Below, piece by piece: positions 9,201 through 16,944 of a DNA stretch of 41,671 bases. Under the pieces are notes generated by a model that was given only the letters and a program-made list of their open reading frames with translations, was not told the DNA's origin and searched no databases. The translations under genes were made by a program, and so were the position numbers. Origin of the DNA: Mycobacterium attenuatum (GTDB taxonomy: Bacteria; Actinomycetota; Actinomycetes; Mycobacteriales; Mycobacteriaceae). The stretch's first letter is position 1; each line of letters starts with the position of its first letter. The stretch lies in contig NZ_UPHT01000020.1 in assembly GCF_900566085.1 (NCBI RefSeq), positions 1 through 41,671 of the forward strand, in the 5' to 3' direction.

Positions 9201-10825
9201 CATGCGGGGCCGGCCGCGGCGTGCGGCGGCAAGATGCCCAGCGCCACGTCCGCCGACGAAATCGCTTGTCCATCAAGCGAAGACAACACAGCCACGGTCC
9301 TGTCGGCCGCTTGCAGATCTGCCACCGCGCCGGCCAGAGCGTCATCGATCGATCCGTTGGGCGCGCCTTTTCGCAGCGGCCGGATGTCGTCGAAGGCGGG
9401 CCGCAGCTCGCCCAACGAGCCGTCGTCCACCGAGACCAATTCTGCTCCGGTGCGATGTGCCTCGGCAACCACGGCCGCGGCAAATGGGTCGTGGGCCGGC
9501 AGAAACAGCGCTCTGATGCCGCAGTCCGTTGTGCCGGAATCCATTCCGGGCACTGGGTGCCAGCCGGGACGCAGCCCGTTGTTTTCCAGGACACGCTGGG
9601 CGCGGCTCCAGGCCGCGGACAGCTCGTCCGGGCCGGCGCCGGCGATGCGGGCCACCCGCAGCTTTTCGGTGCACAACACCCGGGGGTCGACGACGATCGC
9701 GTCGACCTTGCTGAGTCGGCGCAGTCCCTCGGGGCGCAACGGCAACACCCGATGGCGATCGGCGAGCCCCTGCCCGAGCGCCGCGGCAAACGCCTCCGGG
9801 GCGGTTCGGCTGGCCTTCGGGGTGGCCACCAGCGCGGCGGTGGCGGCCATGTCCAGATTGCGGGTGCTGGCGCCGACCAGACCGGCGCTGATCGCCTGGA
9901 TGAGCGCAAAGCGAGTGTCGGCCCGCTCGGCGGCGGGCTCGGGCCGGCGCACCGGCCCGATCGGGAGCTGGTCGGCATGCAGCGCCAACCGCGGTTCGTG
10001 GTGGTTCCAGGCATGCGCCGCCGCACGGGATTCGGCTGCTTTGAATGTCTGCATCACCAGGCCCACCGACAACGACGCCGGCGCCTGCGTGATTGTCTCC
10101 GCCGCGACGACAGCCAGGGTCATGAGGGTGTCGGTCGCCGCGGCGCCGATGCGGTCTTCGAGCAGGCCGCGTAATCGCGGCTGGTAGTCGACGGCCACCA
10201 CGCCCGCGAGCACGCTGATCGGCACTCGGGGCCAGCGCAGGGCACGGCCGCTGACCGCCAGGCCCAGCCCGGCAGCGTTGGCGGCCAGGGTCACCGCTCG
10301 GGTGGCCAATACCACGCCATCGCCCGGCAGGCTGGGCACGGGCGTGCGGACATACGGGTCTTGCGTTGAACGGTAATGCTTTTCGGCGTCTGCGACGACC
10401 CGGCACAGCTCCCGCAGTGAGGCCGCCGCCTCCTCGAAGCCGACGACGACACGTGATAGCGGATAGTTCAGGCGGGCCGATGTCACGGCCGGGTGGGCCC
10501 GCATCGACTCGAGCACCAGGCGGCCGAGTTCGCCGTCGTCGCCGAGGCCGCGCACCTCGATCCAGGCGCGGCTGTCACCATGCCAGCAGTGCCGGCTCAG
10601 CGTCTCCCGGGACAGCTCATCGGAAATCGCCTTGACACCGTCGCGCAACGGCGCTGTGCCGGCCGCCACGCACACCTTGGTGACTGAACCCGCGGTCTTG
10701 CCCAACGTTTCGGCAACACCCGCGGCGACCGTGACCGAGGCGGCGGTAAGTGCGGTGGTCGCCTGAATTCCAGTCGCGAGCGCGCGCAGCGGCAGGGACC
10801 GTGTTATGGACTTGGCAATGCTCAA
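6254..10825 (-). CDS. ctpH: P-type metal cation-transporting ATPase CtpH
   Basis: About 1523 residues from the TTG at 10825; the frame is open up to an ATG at 10951, which would give 1565 residues but overlap the upstream gene. The C-terminal half is a complete P-type ATPase: TGES actuator loop (about 810), PEGMP in M4 (about 924), phosphorylation motif DKTGT (Asp about 967), KGAPE nucleotide site, TGDHPITA, and GDGSND hinge (about 1225). The N-terminal half looks like a second, degenerate copy in which VVDPRVLCTEKLRV replaces FDKTGTLSENRLRV. The C-terminus is a basic, disordered tail. Known for the family: energy-driven cation efflux across the plasma membrane; the ion for CtpH is not established by sequence. 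No good Shine-Dalgarno precedes the TTG (only GAG), so the start is uncertain. Confidence 0.92.
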   Translation of the reverse strand: MSIAKSITRSLPLRALATGIQATTALTAASVTVAAGVAETLGKTAGSVTKVCVAAGTAPLRDGVKAISDELSRETLSRHCWHGDSRAWIEVRGLGDDGELGRLVLESMRAHPAVTSARLNYPLSRVVVGFEEAAASLRELCRVVADAEKHYRSTQDPYVRTPVPSLPGDGVVLATRAVTLAANAAGLGLAVSGRALRWPRVPISVLAGVVAVDYQPRLRGLLEDRIGAAATDTLMTLAVVAAETITQAPASLSVGLVMQTFKAAESRAAAHAWNHHEPRLALHADQLPIGPVRRPEPAAERADTRFALIQAISAGLVGASTRNLDMAATAALVATPKASRTAPEAFAAALGQGLADRHRVLPLRPEGLRRLSKVDAIVVDPRVLCTEKLRVARIAGAGPDELSAAWSRAQRVLENNGLRPGWHPVPGMDSGTTDCGIRALFLPAHDPFAAAVVAEAHRTGAELVSVDDGSLGELRPAFDDIRPLRKGAPNGSIDDALAGAVADLQAADRTVAVLSSLDGQAISSADVALGILPPHAAAGPAWHAHVLLPDLAAAWRMMSAIPAAREARRRGIEISGGASALGALLMLPGVRGLGPGPVTTGAAAGMLSGYLLARKIIGAQAPRPAAFHEWHAMSAEQVCKLLPSPDDPAQPATEHSTLATRAIAGGIHTAKRGARMTVGPAQAVGQFLGAVRAELSDPLTPMLALGATASAVLGSPVDAVMVGSVLTGNSVLAATQRLRAESRLNRLLALQIPPARKVVTGPGGQRGYRDVIAEQLQPGDVIEVRTHEVVPADARVIEEVDVEVDESALTGESLSVTKQVEATPGADLAERRCMLYAGTTVVAGTAVAVVTAVGADTQERRAAELVSGDLSTVGLQHQLSQLTNRAWPVSMTGGAVVTGLGLLRRQGLRQAVASGIAVTVAAVPEGMPLVATLAQQASARRLTQFGALVRIPRSVEALGRVDMVCFDKTGTLSENRLRVAKVRPARGCSADEVLRCAVHAAPATNGGPQVHATDVAIVAAAPSELAGNGDPPDAHLPFRSGRAFSASVSGTELTVKGAPEVVLAACGADGSEMDRMVSGLAADGLRVIAVARRQLDPQQARSVLDDPDDIAQFCHDGLSLVGFLGLSDTPRGPAAQLLADLHEHGLDVRLITGDHPITAAAIAQELGMSVTSDQIISGAQWDALSRKDQEKAVAERTIFARMTPENKVQIVQTLERSGRVCAMVGDGSNDAAAIRAATVGIGVVSHGSDPARVAADMVLIDGRIESLLPAILEGRQLWQRVQAAVSVLLGGNAGEVAFAIIGSAISGTSPLNTRQLLLVNMLTDALPAAALAVSKPRGQTSLDARGPDQRALWQAVGVRGATTAAAATAAWTMARFTGLPRRASTVGLVALVAAQLGQTLLDSHDWLVVVTALGSLAAMGTLISIPLVSQLLGCTPLGPVGWAQGLGSAAAATAAMAVLNRILDSTDAEPDPAGALPASDPRSPRPQHATAARKAPATARSAPRRSTKPADRPGRRSSTYSRR

Positions 10826-10844
10826 TGGGTGCTCAACACCGCCG

Positions 10845-11291
10845 TCAGTTGGTGCTGCGCAGCTCGGTGCTACCTGCCCGCCGGCCGGTCGCCTTCTTGG
10901 CCGGTGCCTTGCCGGTTGTCTTTTGTGGCGGGGCCTTGTCCGGCTCGGCATCGCTGGGTACGGAGGTGAGTTTCGCCTTCACCGGCGGTCCGGAGTCCCC
11001 GGGTTTCTTGTTCATCCGGCGCAACAACAGCGCACCGCCCCCGACGGCCAACAGGATCGGCCACTCGACAATTCCGGTGACGCCGAGCGCGCCGATGGCC
11101 AGTGCGGCCGCCGGCGTCGACTTGGTGCCGGTGCTGAGGCCGCGCTGAACGCCCTCCGCGGCCCCTTTTACGCCGCCGACAACGCCGTTGACCGCCGCGC
11201 CGCCGACAGCGCCCGCGGCGGCCGTGGTCACCGTGGCGGCCTGGCTGACCGTTCGACCAACGCTGCGGACCGCTCCGCCGACGATTCCCAT
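10845..11291 (-). CDS. Conserved membrane protein (Rv0426c-like)
   Basis: 148 residues. The N-terminal half is rich in Gly, Ala and Val (GAVGGAAVNGVVGGVKGAAEG). One clear membrane segment follows around residues 60-90 (LAIGALGVTGIVEWPILLAVGGGALLLRR), then a polar, Lys/Pro/Ala-rich tail (APPQKTTGKAPAKKATGRR). GGGAG-like GGGAG sits six bases before the ATG at 11291. It lies directly upstream of ctpH, with the stop 20 bases before the preferred ctpH start, so the two are likely one transcript and may work together at the membrane. The function is unknown. The length fits the M. tuberculosis homologue Rv0426c. Confidence 0.85.
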   Translation of the reverse strand: MGIVGGAVRSVGRTVSQAATVTTAAAGAVGGAAVNGVVGGVKGAAEGVQRGLSTGTKSTPAAALAIGALGVTGIVEWPILLAVGGGALLLRRMNKKPGDSGPPVKAKLTSVPSDAEPDKAPPQKTTGKAPAKKATGRRAGSTELRSTN

Positions 11292-11417
11292 GATGACTCC
11301 CTGGCTTGTAATCGCTTATCTACTCTGGGCCGCACACTCACAGCACGCATGTCAACTAAAAGCCTGCCACGTTACCAACGCCAGGACAACGAACAGTGAC
11401 CGGCGAGTGTCTTGCCG

Positions 11418-12248
11418 TTATGCGGACGAGCCGGCGCGCACGTCGACGAAGACCGGCGCATGGTCGCTGGGTGCCTTGCCCTTGCGCTCCTCGCGGACGA
11501 TCTGCGCGTCGATGACGCGGTGCGCCAATGCCGGCGAGCCGAGGATGAAGTCGATGCGCATCCCCTGCCGCTTCGGAAAACGCAGCTGGGTGTAATCCCA
11601 GTAGGTGTAGACCCCCGGCCCGGGGGCGAAAGGCCTTACCAAGTCCGCGAATTGGGCGTCGACAATGGCGTTGAACGCGTTGCGCTCCGGCTGCGAGACG
11701 TGCGTGGCCCCGGCATAGAACTCGGTGCTCCACACGTCGTCATCGGTCGGGGCGATGTTCCAGTCGCCGGCCAGCGCAACGGCGGCGGCGGGATCGTCAC
11801 GCAACCATCCTTCAGCCGTATCCTTCAGCGCCGCAAGCCAATCCAACTTGTAGGTGTAGTGCGGATCATTCAAGGCGCGGCCATTGGGCACGTACAGGCT
11901 CCACACCCGCACACCGCCACAGGTGGCCCCGAGGGCCCGCGCCTCCGCCGTGGCCGCCACCTCCGGCTTACGGCTCCAGGTGGGTTGGCCATCGAAGCCG
12001 ATCTCGACATCGTCGATACCGACACGAGATGCGATTGCAACACCGTTCCATTGATCGAAGCCGACATGTGCCACCTCATAGCCGAGTTCGAACAGCGGCA
12101 GCGCGGGAAACTGGCCGTCGGCGCACTTGGTTTCCTGCATGGCCAATACGTCGACGTCGGCGCGGGCGAGCCAGTCGAGGACACGATCCAGGCGGGTGCG
12201 AATCGAATTGACGTTCCAGGTGGCCAGCCGCAGGGTGCCCTCGGGCAT
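11418..12248 (-). CDS. xthA: Exodeoxyribonuclease III / AP endonuclease
   Basis: 276 residues, one exonuclease-endonuclease-phosphatase fold. Visible motifs: ATWNVNSIR at the start, the metal-binding Glu in MQETKCADGQF (about residue 39), YVPNGR, the GDWNIAPTDDDV block with catalytic Asp and Asn, and SDHAPV near the C-terminus carrying the catalytic Asp-His pair. It cuts DNA at abasic sites and removes 3' blocking groups in base excision repair. The ATG at 12248 is two bases after the stop of the GNAT gene, so def, the acetyltransferase and xthA form an operon. The gene order is the same as in M. tuberculosis (Rv0429c to Rv0427c). Confidence 0.95.
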   Translation of the reverse strand: MPEGTLRLATWNVNSIRTRLDRVLDWLARADVDVLAMQETKCADGQFPALPLFELGYEVAHVGFDQWNGVAIASRVGIDDVEIGFDGQPTWSRKPEVAATAEARALGATCGGVRVWSLYVPNGRALNDPHYTYKLDWLAALKDTAEGWLRDDPAAAVALAGDWNIAPTDDDVWSTEFYAGATHVSQPERNAFNAIVDAQFADLVRPFAPGPGVYTYWDYTQLRFPKRQGMRIDFILGSPALAHRVIDAQIVREERKGKAPSDHAPVFVDVRAGSSA

Positions 12249-12250
12249 GG

Positions 12251-13132
12251 CTAGAGGCTATCGGGTGGCCTCAGATAGCGGCGGCGATGGTGCGGCCGGA
12301 AACCCGGCAGCTCTGTCGAGCCCGCGTCCGGCAGGGTCAGGTAGGCACGGGTTGCGCCGCGTTGCGCTCCCCACGCCAGCAGCGCCTCGCACAGTGCGGC
12401 GGTTCCAGACTGGTCGCAGGCGGGTATAGCAGACAACCCCACCCATCGAGTGCCGCCCGGTGCGTCGGTCACCGACGCGCGTGCGGCGGCACCGCCGGGG
12501 TGGATGCCGAATGCCAGATCCCCCTCGACAACGGCAGTAAGGACGTCGAGGGGTATCCGGCGGCTGTCGAAGCGCAGCCAGGAGTCGTCGGGACGGGCGG
12601 ACACGCTTATCGAGCGGTCGACCGGGCGGGCGAGCGTGTCGCCCAGGTCGCGAACCAGGATGCGTTCGGCGTATTCGGCGACCAGGCCGGTGGGCCGCAG
12701 CAACCGGTCGGCGAGGGCCAGCCGGGGCGTGAGGCCGCGGTCCCGGTACCACTCGACGATGTCGGGGATACTACTGGCCTGCGCCGAGATATCAAGAGGC
12801 ACTGCAGAATTGGCGGCCATCGTGGTTCCGTGGCCGGCTCGTAGCCACCAGCCGCCCAGCCAGGCTTGCTCCACACCAGGCCAGGCCTTGGCCGCCGCAT
12901 GCTCGATGGCCCGGATCTCCGCGGTGCGCACCGGCGCATCGGTCAGTCCTCGCACCGCCACGACATCGGCGGGTGCGATCTCGACCGTCGCACCGGTCTT
13001 CGTTCGCACCCGCACCGTCGGGTCGACCGACAGCAACCGGCCCACCGCGTCGGTCAACGGCGGGACCGACCCGGTGGGCCGGCGGTAGCGAACCGTCACG
13101 CGCGTCCCGAGGTCCGGCCACCACACCGCCAT
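12251..13132 (-). CDS. GNAT-family N-acetyltransferase (Rv0428c-like)
   Basis: 293 residues from the ATG at 13132, whose A is the last base of the def stop codon (TGATG), indicating translational coupling. The first about 60 residues form a small beta-rich domain (GTRVTVRYRRPTGSVPPLTDAVG, then VRTKTGATVEIAPADVVAVRGL). The rest resembles the fused GNAT acetyltransferase of M. tuberculosis Rv0428c, with an acetyl-CoA-binding stretch near DQSGTAALCEALLAWGAQRGATRAYL and a C-terminal GFRPHHRRRYLRP. The acceptor substrate is not evident. The frame is open further upstream inside def, but that part has no family similarity. Confidence 0.88.
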   Translation of the reverse strand: MAVWWPDLGTRVTVRYRRPTGSVPPLTDAVGRLLSVDPTVRVRTKTGATVEIAPADVVAVRGLTDAPVRTAEIRAIEHAAAKAWPGVEQAWLGGWWLRAGHGTTMAANSAVPLDISAQASSIPDIVEWYRDRGLTPRLALADRLLRPTGLVAEYAERILVRDLGDTLARPVDRSISVSARPDDSWLRFDSRRIPLDVLTAVVEGDLAFGIHPGGAAARASVTDAPGGTRWVGLSAIPACDQSGTAALCEALLAWGAQRGATRAYLTLPDAGSTELPGFRPHHRRRYLRPPDSL

Positions 13133-13725
13133 CAGTGACCGAACGGGTCGGGTCCCTCGCCGGGCAGCCACGACAGGCCCGGCACGCCCCAGCCATGTGA
13201 CTTGACCGCGCGTTTCGCGCTGCGGGCATGCCGGCCGATTAGGCAGTCCAGGTACAGGAAGCCATCGAGGTGGCCGGTTTCGTGTTGCAGCATCCGCGCG
13301 AACAGGCCCGTGCCCTCGATGTCGACCCGTTTGCCGTCGGCGTCGAGGCCGGTGACCCGCGCCCACTTGGCTCGACCGGTGGGAAACGACTCCCCGGGAA
13401 CCGAGAGGCAGCCCTCCTCGTCGTTATCCGGGTCGGGCATGGTTTCGGGGATTTCGGAGGTCTCCAGCACCGGGTTGATGACCACGCCCCGGCGGCGCGC
13501 GGTCTTGCCGCGGTCCTCGGCGCAGTCGTAGACGAACACCCGCAGTCCGTAGCCGATCTGGTTGGCGGCCAGGCCGACGCCGTACGCGGCGTCCATAGTG
13601 TCGTACATGTCGGCGACCAGTTGCGGCAGATCGGCCGGCAGCGATCCGTCGGCGCCCACTGGTATCGGCTTGGTTGGAGTGTGCAAGACCGGATCGCCCA
13701 CGATGCGGATAGGTACGACTGCCAT
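13132..13725 (-). CDS. def: Peptide deformylase
   Basis: 197 residues, the same length as M. tuberculosis Def. It removes the formyl group from the starting methionine of nascent proteins. The three signature motifs are present: [10 protein letters not shown] (about residues 49-58), EGCLSVPGE with the metal-ligand Cys, and QHETGHLDG with the two metal-ligand His and catalytic Glu. A long insertion before EGCLS and a C-terminal extension ([21 protein letters not shown]) are usual for mycobacteria. It is the first gene of the def - acetyltransferase - xthA unit. The 361 bases upstream are shared with the divergent DUF3263 gene. Confidence 0.96.
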   Translation of the reverse strand: MAVVPIRIVGDPVLHTPTKPIPVGADGSLPADLPQLVADMYDTMDAAYGVGLAANQIGYGLRVFVYDCAEDRGKTARRRGVVINPVLETSEIPETMPDPDNDEEGCLSVPGESFPTGRAKWARVTGLDADGKRVDIEGTGLFARMLQHETGHLDGFLYLDCLIGRHARSAKRAVKSHGWGVPGLSWLPGEGPDPFGH

Positions 13726-14086
13726 GGTCGGCTAGCTTAAGCGGGCCGGCCATGCGCGCCGCGCGGCGGCGGGCGCAGAACGAGGGCGGTCGCGTCGCCC
13801 AGCGCGGCCGACCGTGTATTGGTGGCTTTGAGTGTGTACCGACGGCCGGCCTGACGCCCGTGGGCCGCGCCGTATTCGCACTCTCGACGTCTCCAACGCA
13901 CACTCGCATGGACTTGACGGCCGTGGGGCGATCGCCGCGCCGCGTGCAGTCAATCGGCCGACTCGCGGGTCGGGGTCACGGGGCAACAGTTCCCGGCGTG
14001 GTTCAATATTCGCCGGAACATGCCCCTTTGTAGGTCAAGTCATTCGAGCTAATTGAGCATTCGCCGGAAGGGTCCAGGGAAGCGAT
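13726..14086. other. Divergent intergenic region, def / DUF3263 gene
   Basis: 361 bases with no convincing gene; short frames here lack a ribosome site and recognisable sequence. It must hold promoters for both directions. The right part is relatively AT-rich (from about 14001). It contains two copies of ATTCGCCGGAA (14008-14018 and 14059-14069) 51 bases apart. AGGGAAG about six bases before 14087 is a plausible Shine-Dalgarno for the plus-strand gene. No firm -10/-35 pair was identified. Confidence 0.5.
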
Positions 14087-14395
14087 ATGGACGGCGCCAT
14101 GGCGCGGGCAAGTCGAGCGGGGGACGACTCTGACATTGCCGAAGGTCTAACCCGTCGCGAGCACGACATTTTGGCTTTCGAACGTCAATGGTGGAAGTTC
14201 GCCGGCGCCAAGGAAGAAGCGATCAAAGAGTTGTTCTCCATGTCGGCGACGCGTTACTACCAAGTGCTCAACGCGCTGGTTGACCGACCTGAGGCACTGG
14301 CCGCGGATCCCATGCTCGTGAAACGGCTGCGACGGCTGCGTGCCAGCCGCCAGAAGGCGCGGGCGGCGCGCCGCCTTGGCTTCGAAGTGACTTGA
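14087..14395 (+). CDS. DUF3263 protein (Rv0430-like)
   Basis: 102 residues, the same length as M. tuberculosis Rv0430. The core LTRREHDILAFERQWWKFAGAKEEAIKELF, then SATRYYQVLNALVDRPEAL, has a helix-turn-helix look seen in DUF3263 proteins. It ends in a basic segment (KRLRRLRASRQKARAARR). The basic tail and helical core suggest nucleic-acid binding, but this is inference. It is the first of five plus-strand genes (followed by virR, sodC, a ligase and a Lon-N protein). It sits 64 bases before virR, the same neighbour as in M. tuberculosis. Confidence 0.88.
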   Translation: MDGAMARASRAGDDSDIAEGLTRREHDILAFERQWWKFAGAKEEAIKELFSMSATRYYQVLNALVDRPEALAADPMLVKRLRRLRASRQKARAARRLGFEVT

Positions 14396-14459
14396 CGCCC
14401 GTCCACCTTTTTGACGTGCCGTTACAGGTTTCGGGCTTCTCCTGGCTACAGTGGGCTCG

Positions 14460-14930
14460 ATGAACGAGCGCGTCCCCGACTCCACGGGGCTTCCCCTACG
14501 AGCCATGGTGATGGTGCTGTTGTTCTTGGGCATCATCTTCCTGCTGCTGGGCTGGCAAGCCCTGGGCTCGTCCGGGAAATCCGATGAGGACTCCTCGCCG
14601 GTGACCTCCATGACGACCACCACCGCGCCTACCTCGACCGGTGCGAAAACCCCGGCAAACCAGGCCGAGGTGCGGGTGTACAACATCTCCGGCAAAGAAG
14701 GAGTCGCCGGACGCACCGCCGATCAACTCAAAGCGGCCGGCTTCAAAGTGACCGAGGTCACGAACCTTTCCGTGACGGATGTTTCCGCCACGACGGTGTA
14801 TTACGGCGACGCCGAAGGGGAACGGGCCACCGCGGACGCGGTCGGCCAGAAACTCGGAGCACCCGTCGAGCGGCGCATCGCCGAACTCGCCGACCAGCCG
14901 CCCGGCGTCATCGTCCTCGTCACGGGCTGA
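14460..14930 (+). CDS. virR: VirR, LytR_C-domain membrane protein
   Basis: 156 residues. A short cytoplasmic N-terminus ([14 protein letters not shown]) precedes one membrane helix (about 15-38, [21 protein letters not shown]). A Ser/Thr/Pro-rich linker follows, then an extracytoplasmic LytR_C domain (about 70-156: [20 protein letters not shown] to VIVLVTG). It corresponds to M. tuberculosis Rv0431, described as VirR, which restrains membrane vesicle release and affects cell-envelope integrity. The ATG at 14460 is chosen over the in-frame GTG at 14451 because the protein then starts like its homologue. The stop is followed by a 118-base gap containing two dyad repeats before sodC. Confidence 0.9.
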   Translation: MNERVPDSTGLPLRAMVMVLLFLGIIFLLLGWQALGSSGKSDEDSSPVTSMTTTTAPTSTGAKTPANQAEVRVYNISGKEGVAGRTADQLKAAGFKVTEVTNLSVTDVSATTVYYGDAEGERATADAVGQKLGAPVERRIAELADQPPGVIVLVTG

Positions 14931-14947
14931 GGCCGCAGATCACTCGG

Positions 14948-14979
14948 GCGGGTCGTGTCGACCCGCCCGGGCGCCAGGC
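14948..14979. repeat. 32-bp dyad direct repeat, copy 1 (before sodC)
   Basis: First of two identical 32-base copies; the other is 15004-15035. Each contains the inverted repeat GCGGGTCG-TGT-CGACCCGC. In this copy the stem extends to 11 pairs on each side because CGGG precedes it. There is no T-tract after it, so it is not a standard intrinsic terminator. It could be an operator or an RNA hairpin between virR and sodC. Confidence 0.85.
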
Positions 14980-15003
14980 CGGGTCTATTTGCCGGGCTTC
15001 CGA

Positions 15004-15035
15004 GCGGGTCGTGTCGACCCGCCCGGGCGCCAGGC
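15004..15035. repeat. 32-bp dyad direct repeat, copy 2 (before sodC)
   Basis: Exact second copy of the 32-base element at 14948-14979, starting 56 bases downstream (centre to centre). It ends 13 bases before the sodC ATG at 15049, in the place of the 5' leader and ribosome site. A hairpin here would affect sodC translation if it is in the transcript. Confidence 0.85.
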
Positions 15036-15048
15036 TAGGCTCTCCGCT

Positions 15049-15765
15049 ATGTCTATGCCCGCCGGTCACCGCCACGTCGTAGCTACCACCTTGTCCGCCT
15101 TGTCCGCAGCCGCTTGCGTCGCCCTGGTAAGCGCGTGCTCGTCGCCGCAACACGCCTCCACGACACCTGGTACCACGCCGTCTGTCTGGACCGGATCACC
15201 CGCGCCGGCAGAAGGCCGGGGCCACCAGGAGGGGGCGCCCACTGGGCAGGGCCTGACCACCCAGCTGCGGGCACCCGACGGCACCGAGGTTGCGACCGCG
15301 AAATTCGAGTTCGCCAATGGATTCGCGACCATCACCATCGTCACCACGGGCACCGGGCACCTCACCCCCGGCTTCCACGGCGTGCACATCCACCAGGCGG
15401 GCAAGTGTGAGCCCAATTCGGTCGCCCCGAGCGGCGGGGCTCCGGGCGACTTCCTGTCCGCCGGTGGACACTTCCAGGTGCCGGGGCGTGCCAAGACCGG
15501 ACAGTCCAACGGTGACTTGTCGTCACTGCAGGTGCGCGGCGACGGTAGCGGCACGCTGGTTACCACCACGGACGCCTTCACCATGGACGACTTGGTGAGT
15601 GGCGAAAAAACGGCCATCATCATTCACGCCGGTGCCGACAATTTCGCCAACATCCCGGCGGACCGTTACACCCAGGCCAACGGGACACCGGGGCCAGATC
15701 AGACCACGATGAGCACCGGTGACGCCGGCAAGCGGGTGGCGTGCGGTGTCATCGGTTCCGGCTAG
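15049..15765 (+). CDS. sodC: Cu/Zn-type superoxide dismutase lipoprotein
   Basis: 238 residues. The N-terminus ([32 protein letters not shown]) is a lipoprotein signal with lipobox VSAC, so the enzyme is anchored outside the plasma membrane. A Pro/Thr/Ser-rich linker leads to the SOD domain from about residue 70: [13 protein letters not shown] with copper-ligand His residues, GGHFQVPG, the [13 protein letters not shown] strand, [10 protein letters not shown], and a C-terminal RVACGVIG with the disulfide Cys. It converts superoxide to hydrogen peroxide and oxygen and protects the envelope from host or external superoxide. A second ATG two codons on is possible. The 3' end overlaps the probable start of the next gene. 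Confidence 0.95.
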   Translation: MSMPAGHRHVVATTLSALSAAACVALVSACSSPQHASTTPGTTPSVWTGSPAPAEGRGHQEGAPTGQGLTTQLRAPDGTEVATAKFEFANGFATITIVTTGTGHLTPGFHGVHIHQAGKCEPNSVAPSGGAPGDFLSAGGHFQVPGRAKTGQSNGDLSSLQVRGDGSGTLVTTTDAFTMDDLVSGEKTAIIIHAGADNFANIPADRYTQANGTPGPDQTTMSTGDAGKRVACGVIGSG

Positions 15766-16909
15766 CTCGCCGGTCCACAGGGCGCCCCAAAAAGGTGATG
15801 TCCGTATCGATTTCGCCCCATCGCCACGGCCGACCGTCGGTGTGGAATGGGAGTTCGCGCTCGTCGACGCGCAGACCCGTGACCTGAGCAACGAAGCCAC
15901 CGCCGTCATCGCCGAGATCGGCGAAAACCCGCGCGTACACAAAGAATTGCTGCGCAACACCGTCGAGGTGGTCAGCGGTATCTGTGAATCTGCCGCGGAG
16001 GCAATGGACGATCTGCGTGACACCCTGGGCTCGGCGCGCCGGATCGTCCGGGACCGCGGCATGGAGTTGTTCTGCGCCGGCACCCACCCGTTCGCGCGGT
16101 GGTCCACCCAGAAGCTCACCGACGCGCCGCGCTACGCCGAGCTGATCAAGCGCACCCAATGGTGGGGGCGCCAGATGCTGATCTGGGGCGTGCACGTCCA
16201 CGTCGGGATCTCGTCGGCGAACAAGGTGATGCCGATAATCTCGTCGCTGCTCAACTACTACCCCCATCTGCTGGCGCTGTCGGCGTCCTCACCCTGGTGG
16301 GGCGGCGAAGACACCGGCTATGCCAGCAACCGGGCGATGATGTTTCAGCAGTTGCCCACCGCCGGGTTGCCGTTCCAGTTCCAAACCTGGTCCGAGTTCG
16401 AAGGCTTCGTCTACGACCAGAAGAAAACCGGCATCATCGACCACATGGACGAAATCCGCTGGGACATAAGACCTTCGCCGCATCTGGGCACGATCGAGAT
16501 ACGGGTGTGCGACGGCATCTCCAACTTGCGTGAGCTCGGCGCGCTGGTCGCCTTCACCCATTGCCTGGTGGTCGATCTGGACCGCCGGCTCGACGCAGGG
16601 GAGACGCTGCCGACCATGCCCCCCTGGCATGTCCAGGAAAACAAGTGGCGTGCCGCTCGCTACGGCCTGGACGCGGTGATCATCTTGGACGCTGACAGTA
16701 ACGAGCGGCTGGTGACCGAGGACCTCGACGACCTGCTGACCCGGCTGCAGCCGGTCGCCAAGTCGCTGCATTGCGCCGACGAGCTGGCTGCGGTGGCAGA
16801 TATCCCCCGGGTGGGTGCTTCCTACCAGCGGCAGCGACGGGTGGCCGAAGACCACGATGGTGACCTGCGCGCCGTCGTCGACGCGCTGGTTGCCGAGCTC
16901 GACATCTAG
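15746..16909 (+). CDS. Carboxylate-amine ligase (glutamate-cysteine ligase 2 family, YbdK-like)
   Basis: About 387 residues from the GTG at 15746, overlapping the sodC end by 20 bases; GTG 15719 would add nine residues. No start codon lies between 15746 and the conserved domain, so the gene is probably coupled to sodC. The domain begins [13 protein letters not shown] and contains [51 protein letters not shown], and [22 protein letters not shown], all typical of GCS2-type ATP-dependent ligases. It corresponds to M. tuberculosis Rv0433. The family makes gamma-glutamyl or similar amide bonds; the substrate here is unknown, and mycobacteria make mycothiol rather than glutathione. Confidence 0.9.
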   Translation: MSSVPASSPVHRAPQKGDVRIDFAPSPRPTVGVEWEFALVDAQTRDLSNEATAVIAEIGENPRVHKELLRNTVEVVSGICESAAEAMDDLRDTLGSARRIVRDRGMELFCAGTHPFARWSTQKLTDAPRYAELIKRTQWWGRQMLIWGVHVHVGISSANKVMPIISSLLNYYPHLLALSASSPWWGGEDTGYASNRAMMFQQLPTAGLPFQFQTWSEFEGFVYDQKKTGIIDHMDEIRWDIRPSPHLGTIEIRVCDGISNLRELGALVAFTHCLVVDLDRRLDAGETLPTMPPWHVQENKWRAARYGLDAVIILDADSNERLVTEDLDDLLTRLQPVAKSLHCADELAAVADIPRVGASYQRQRRVAEDHDGDLRAVVDALVAELDI

Positions 16910-16944
16910 ATTCACACGTGACGCGCAGAGTTGGATATCCAGTT

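Noticed and set aside
8826..10187. 453-codon plus-strand open frame inside ctpH
   Set aside because: Antisense to the conserved CtpH sequence; Ser/Ala/Arg-rich without motifs.
13752..14056. Short plus-strand open frames between def and the DUF3263 gene
   Set aside because: No ribosome site, arginine-rich shadow-like translation, no recognisable sequence.
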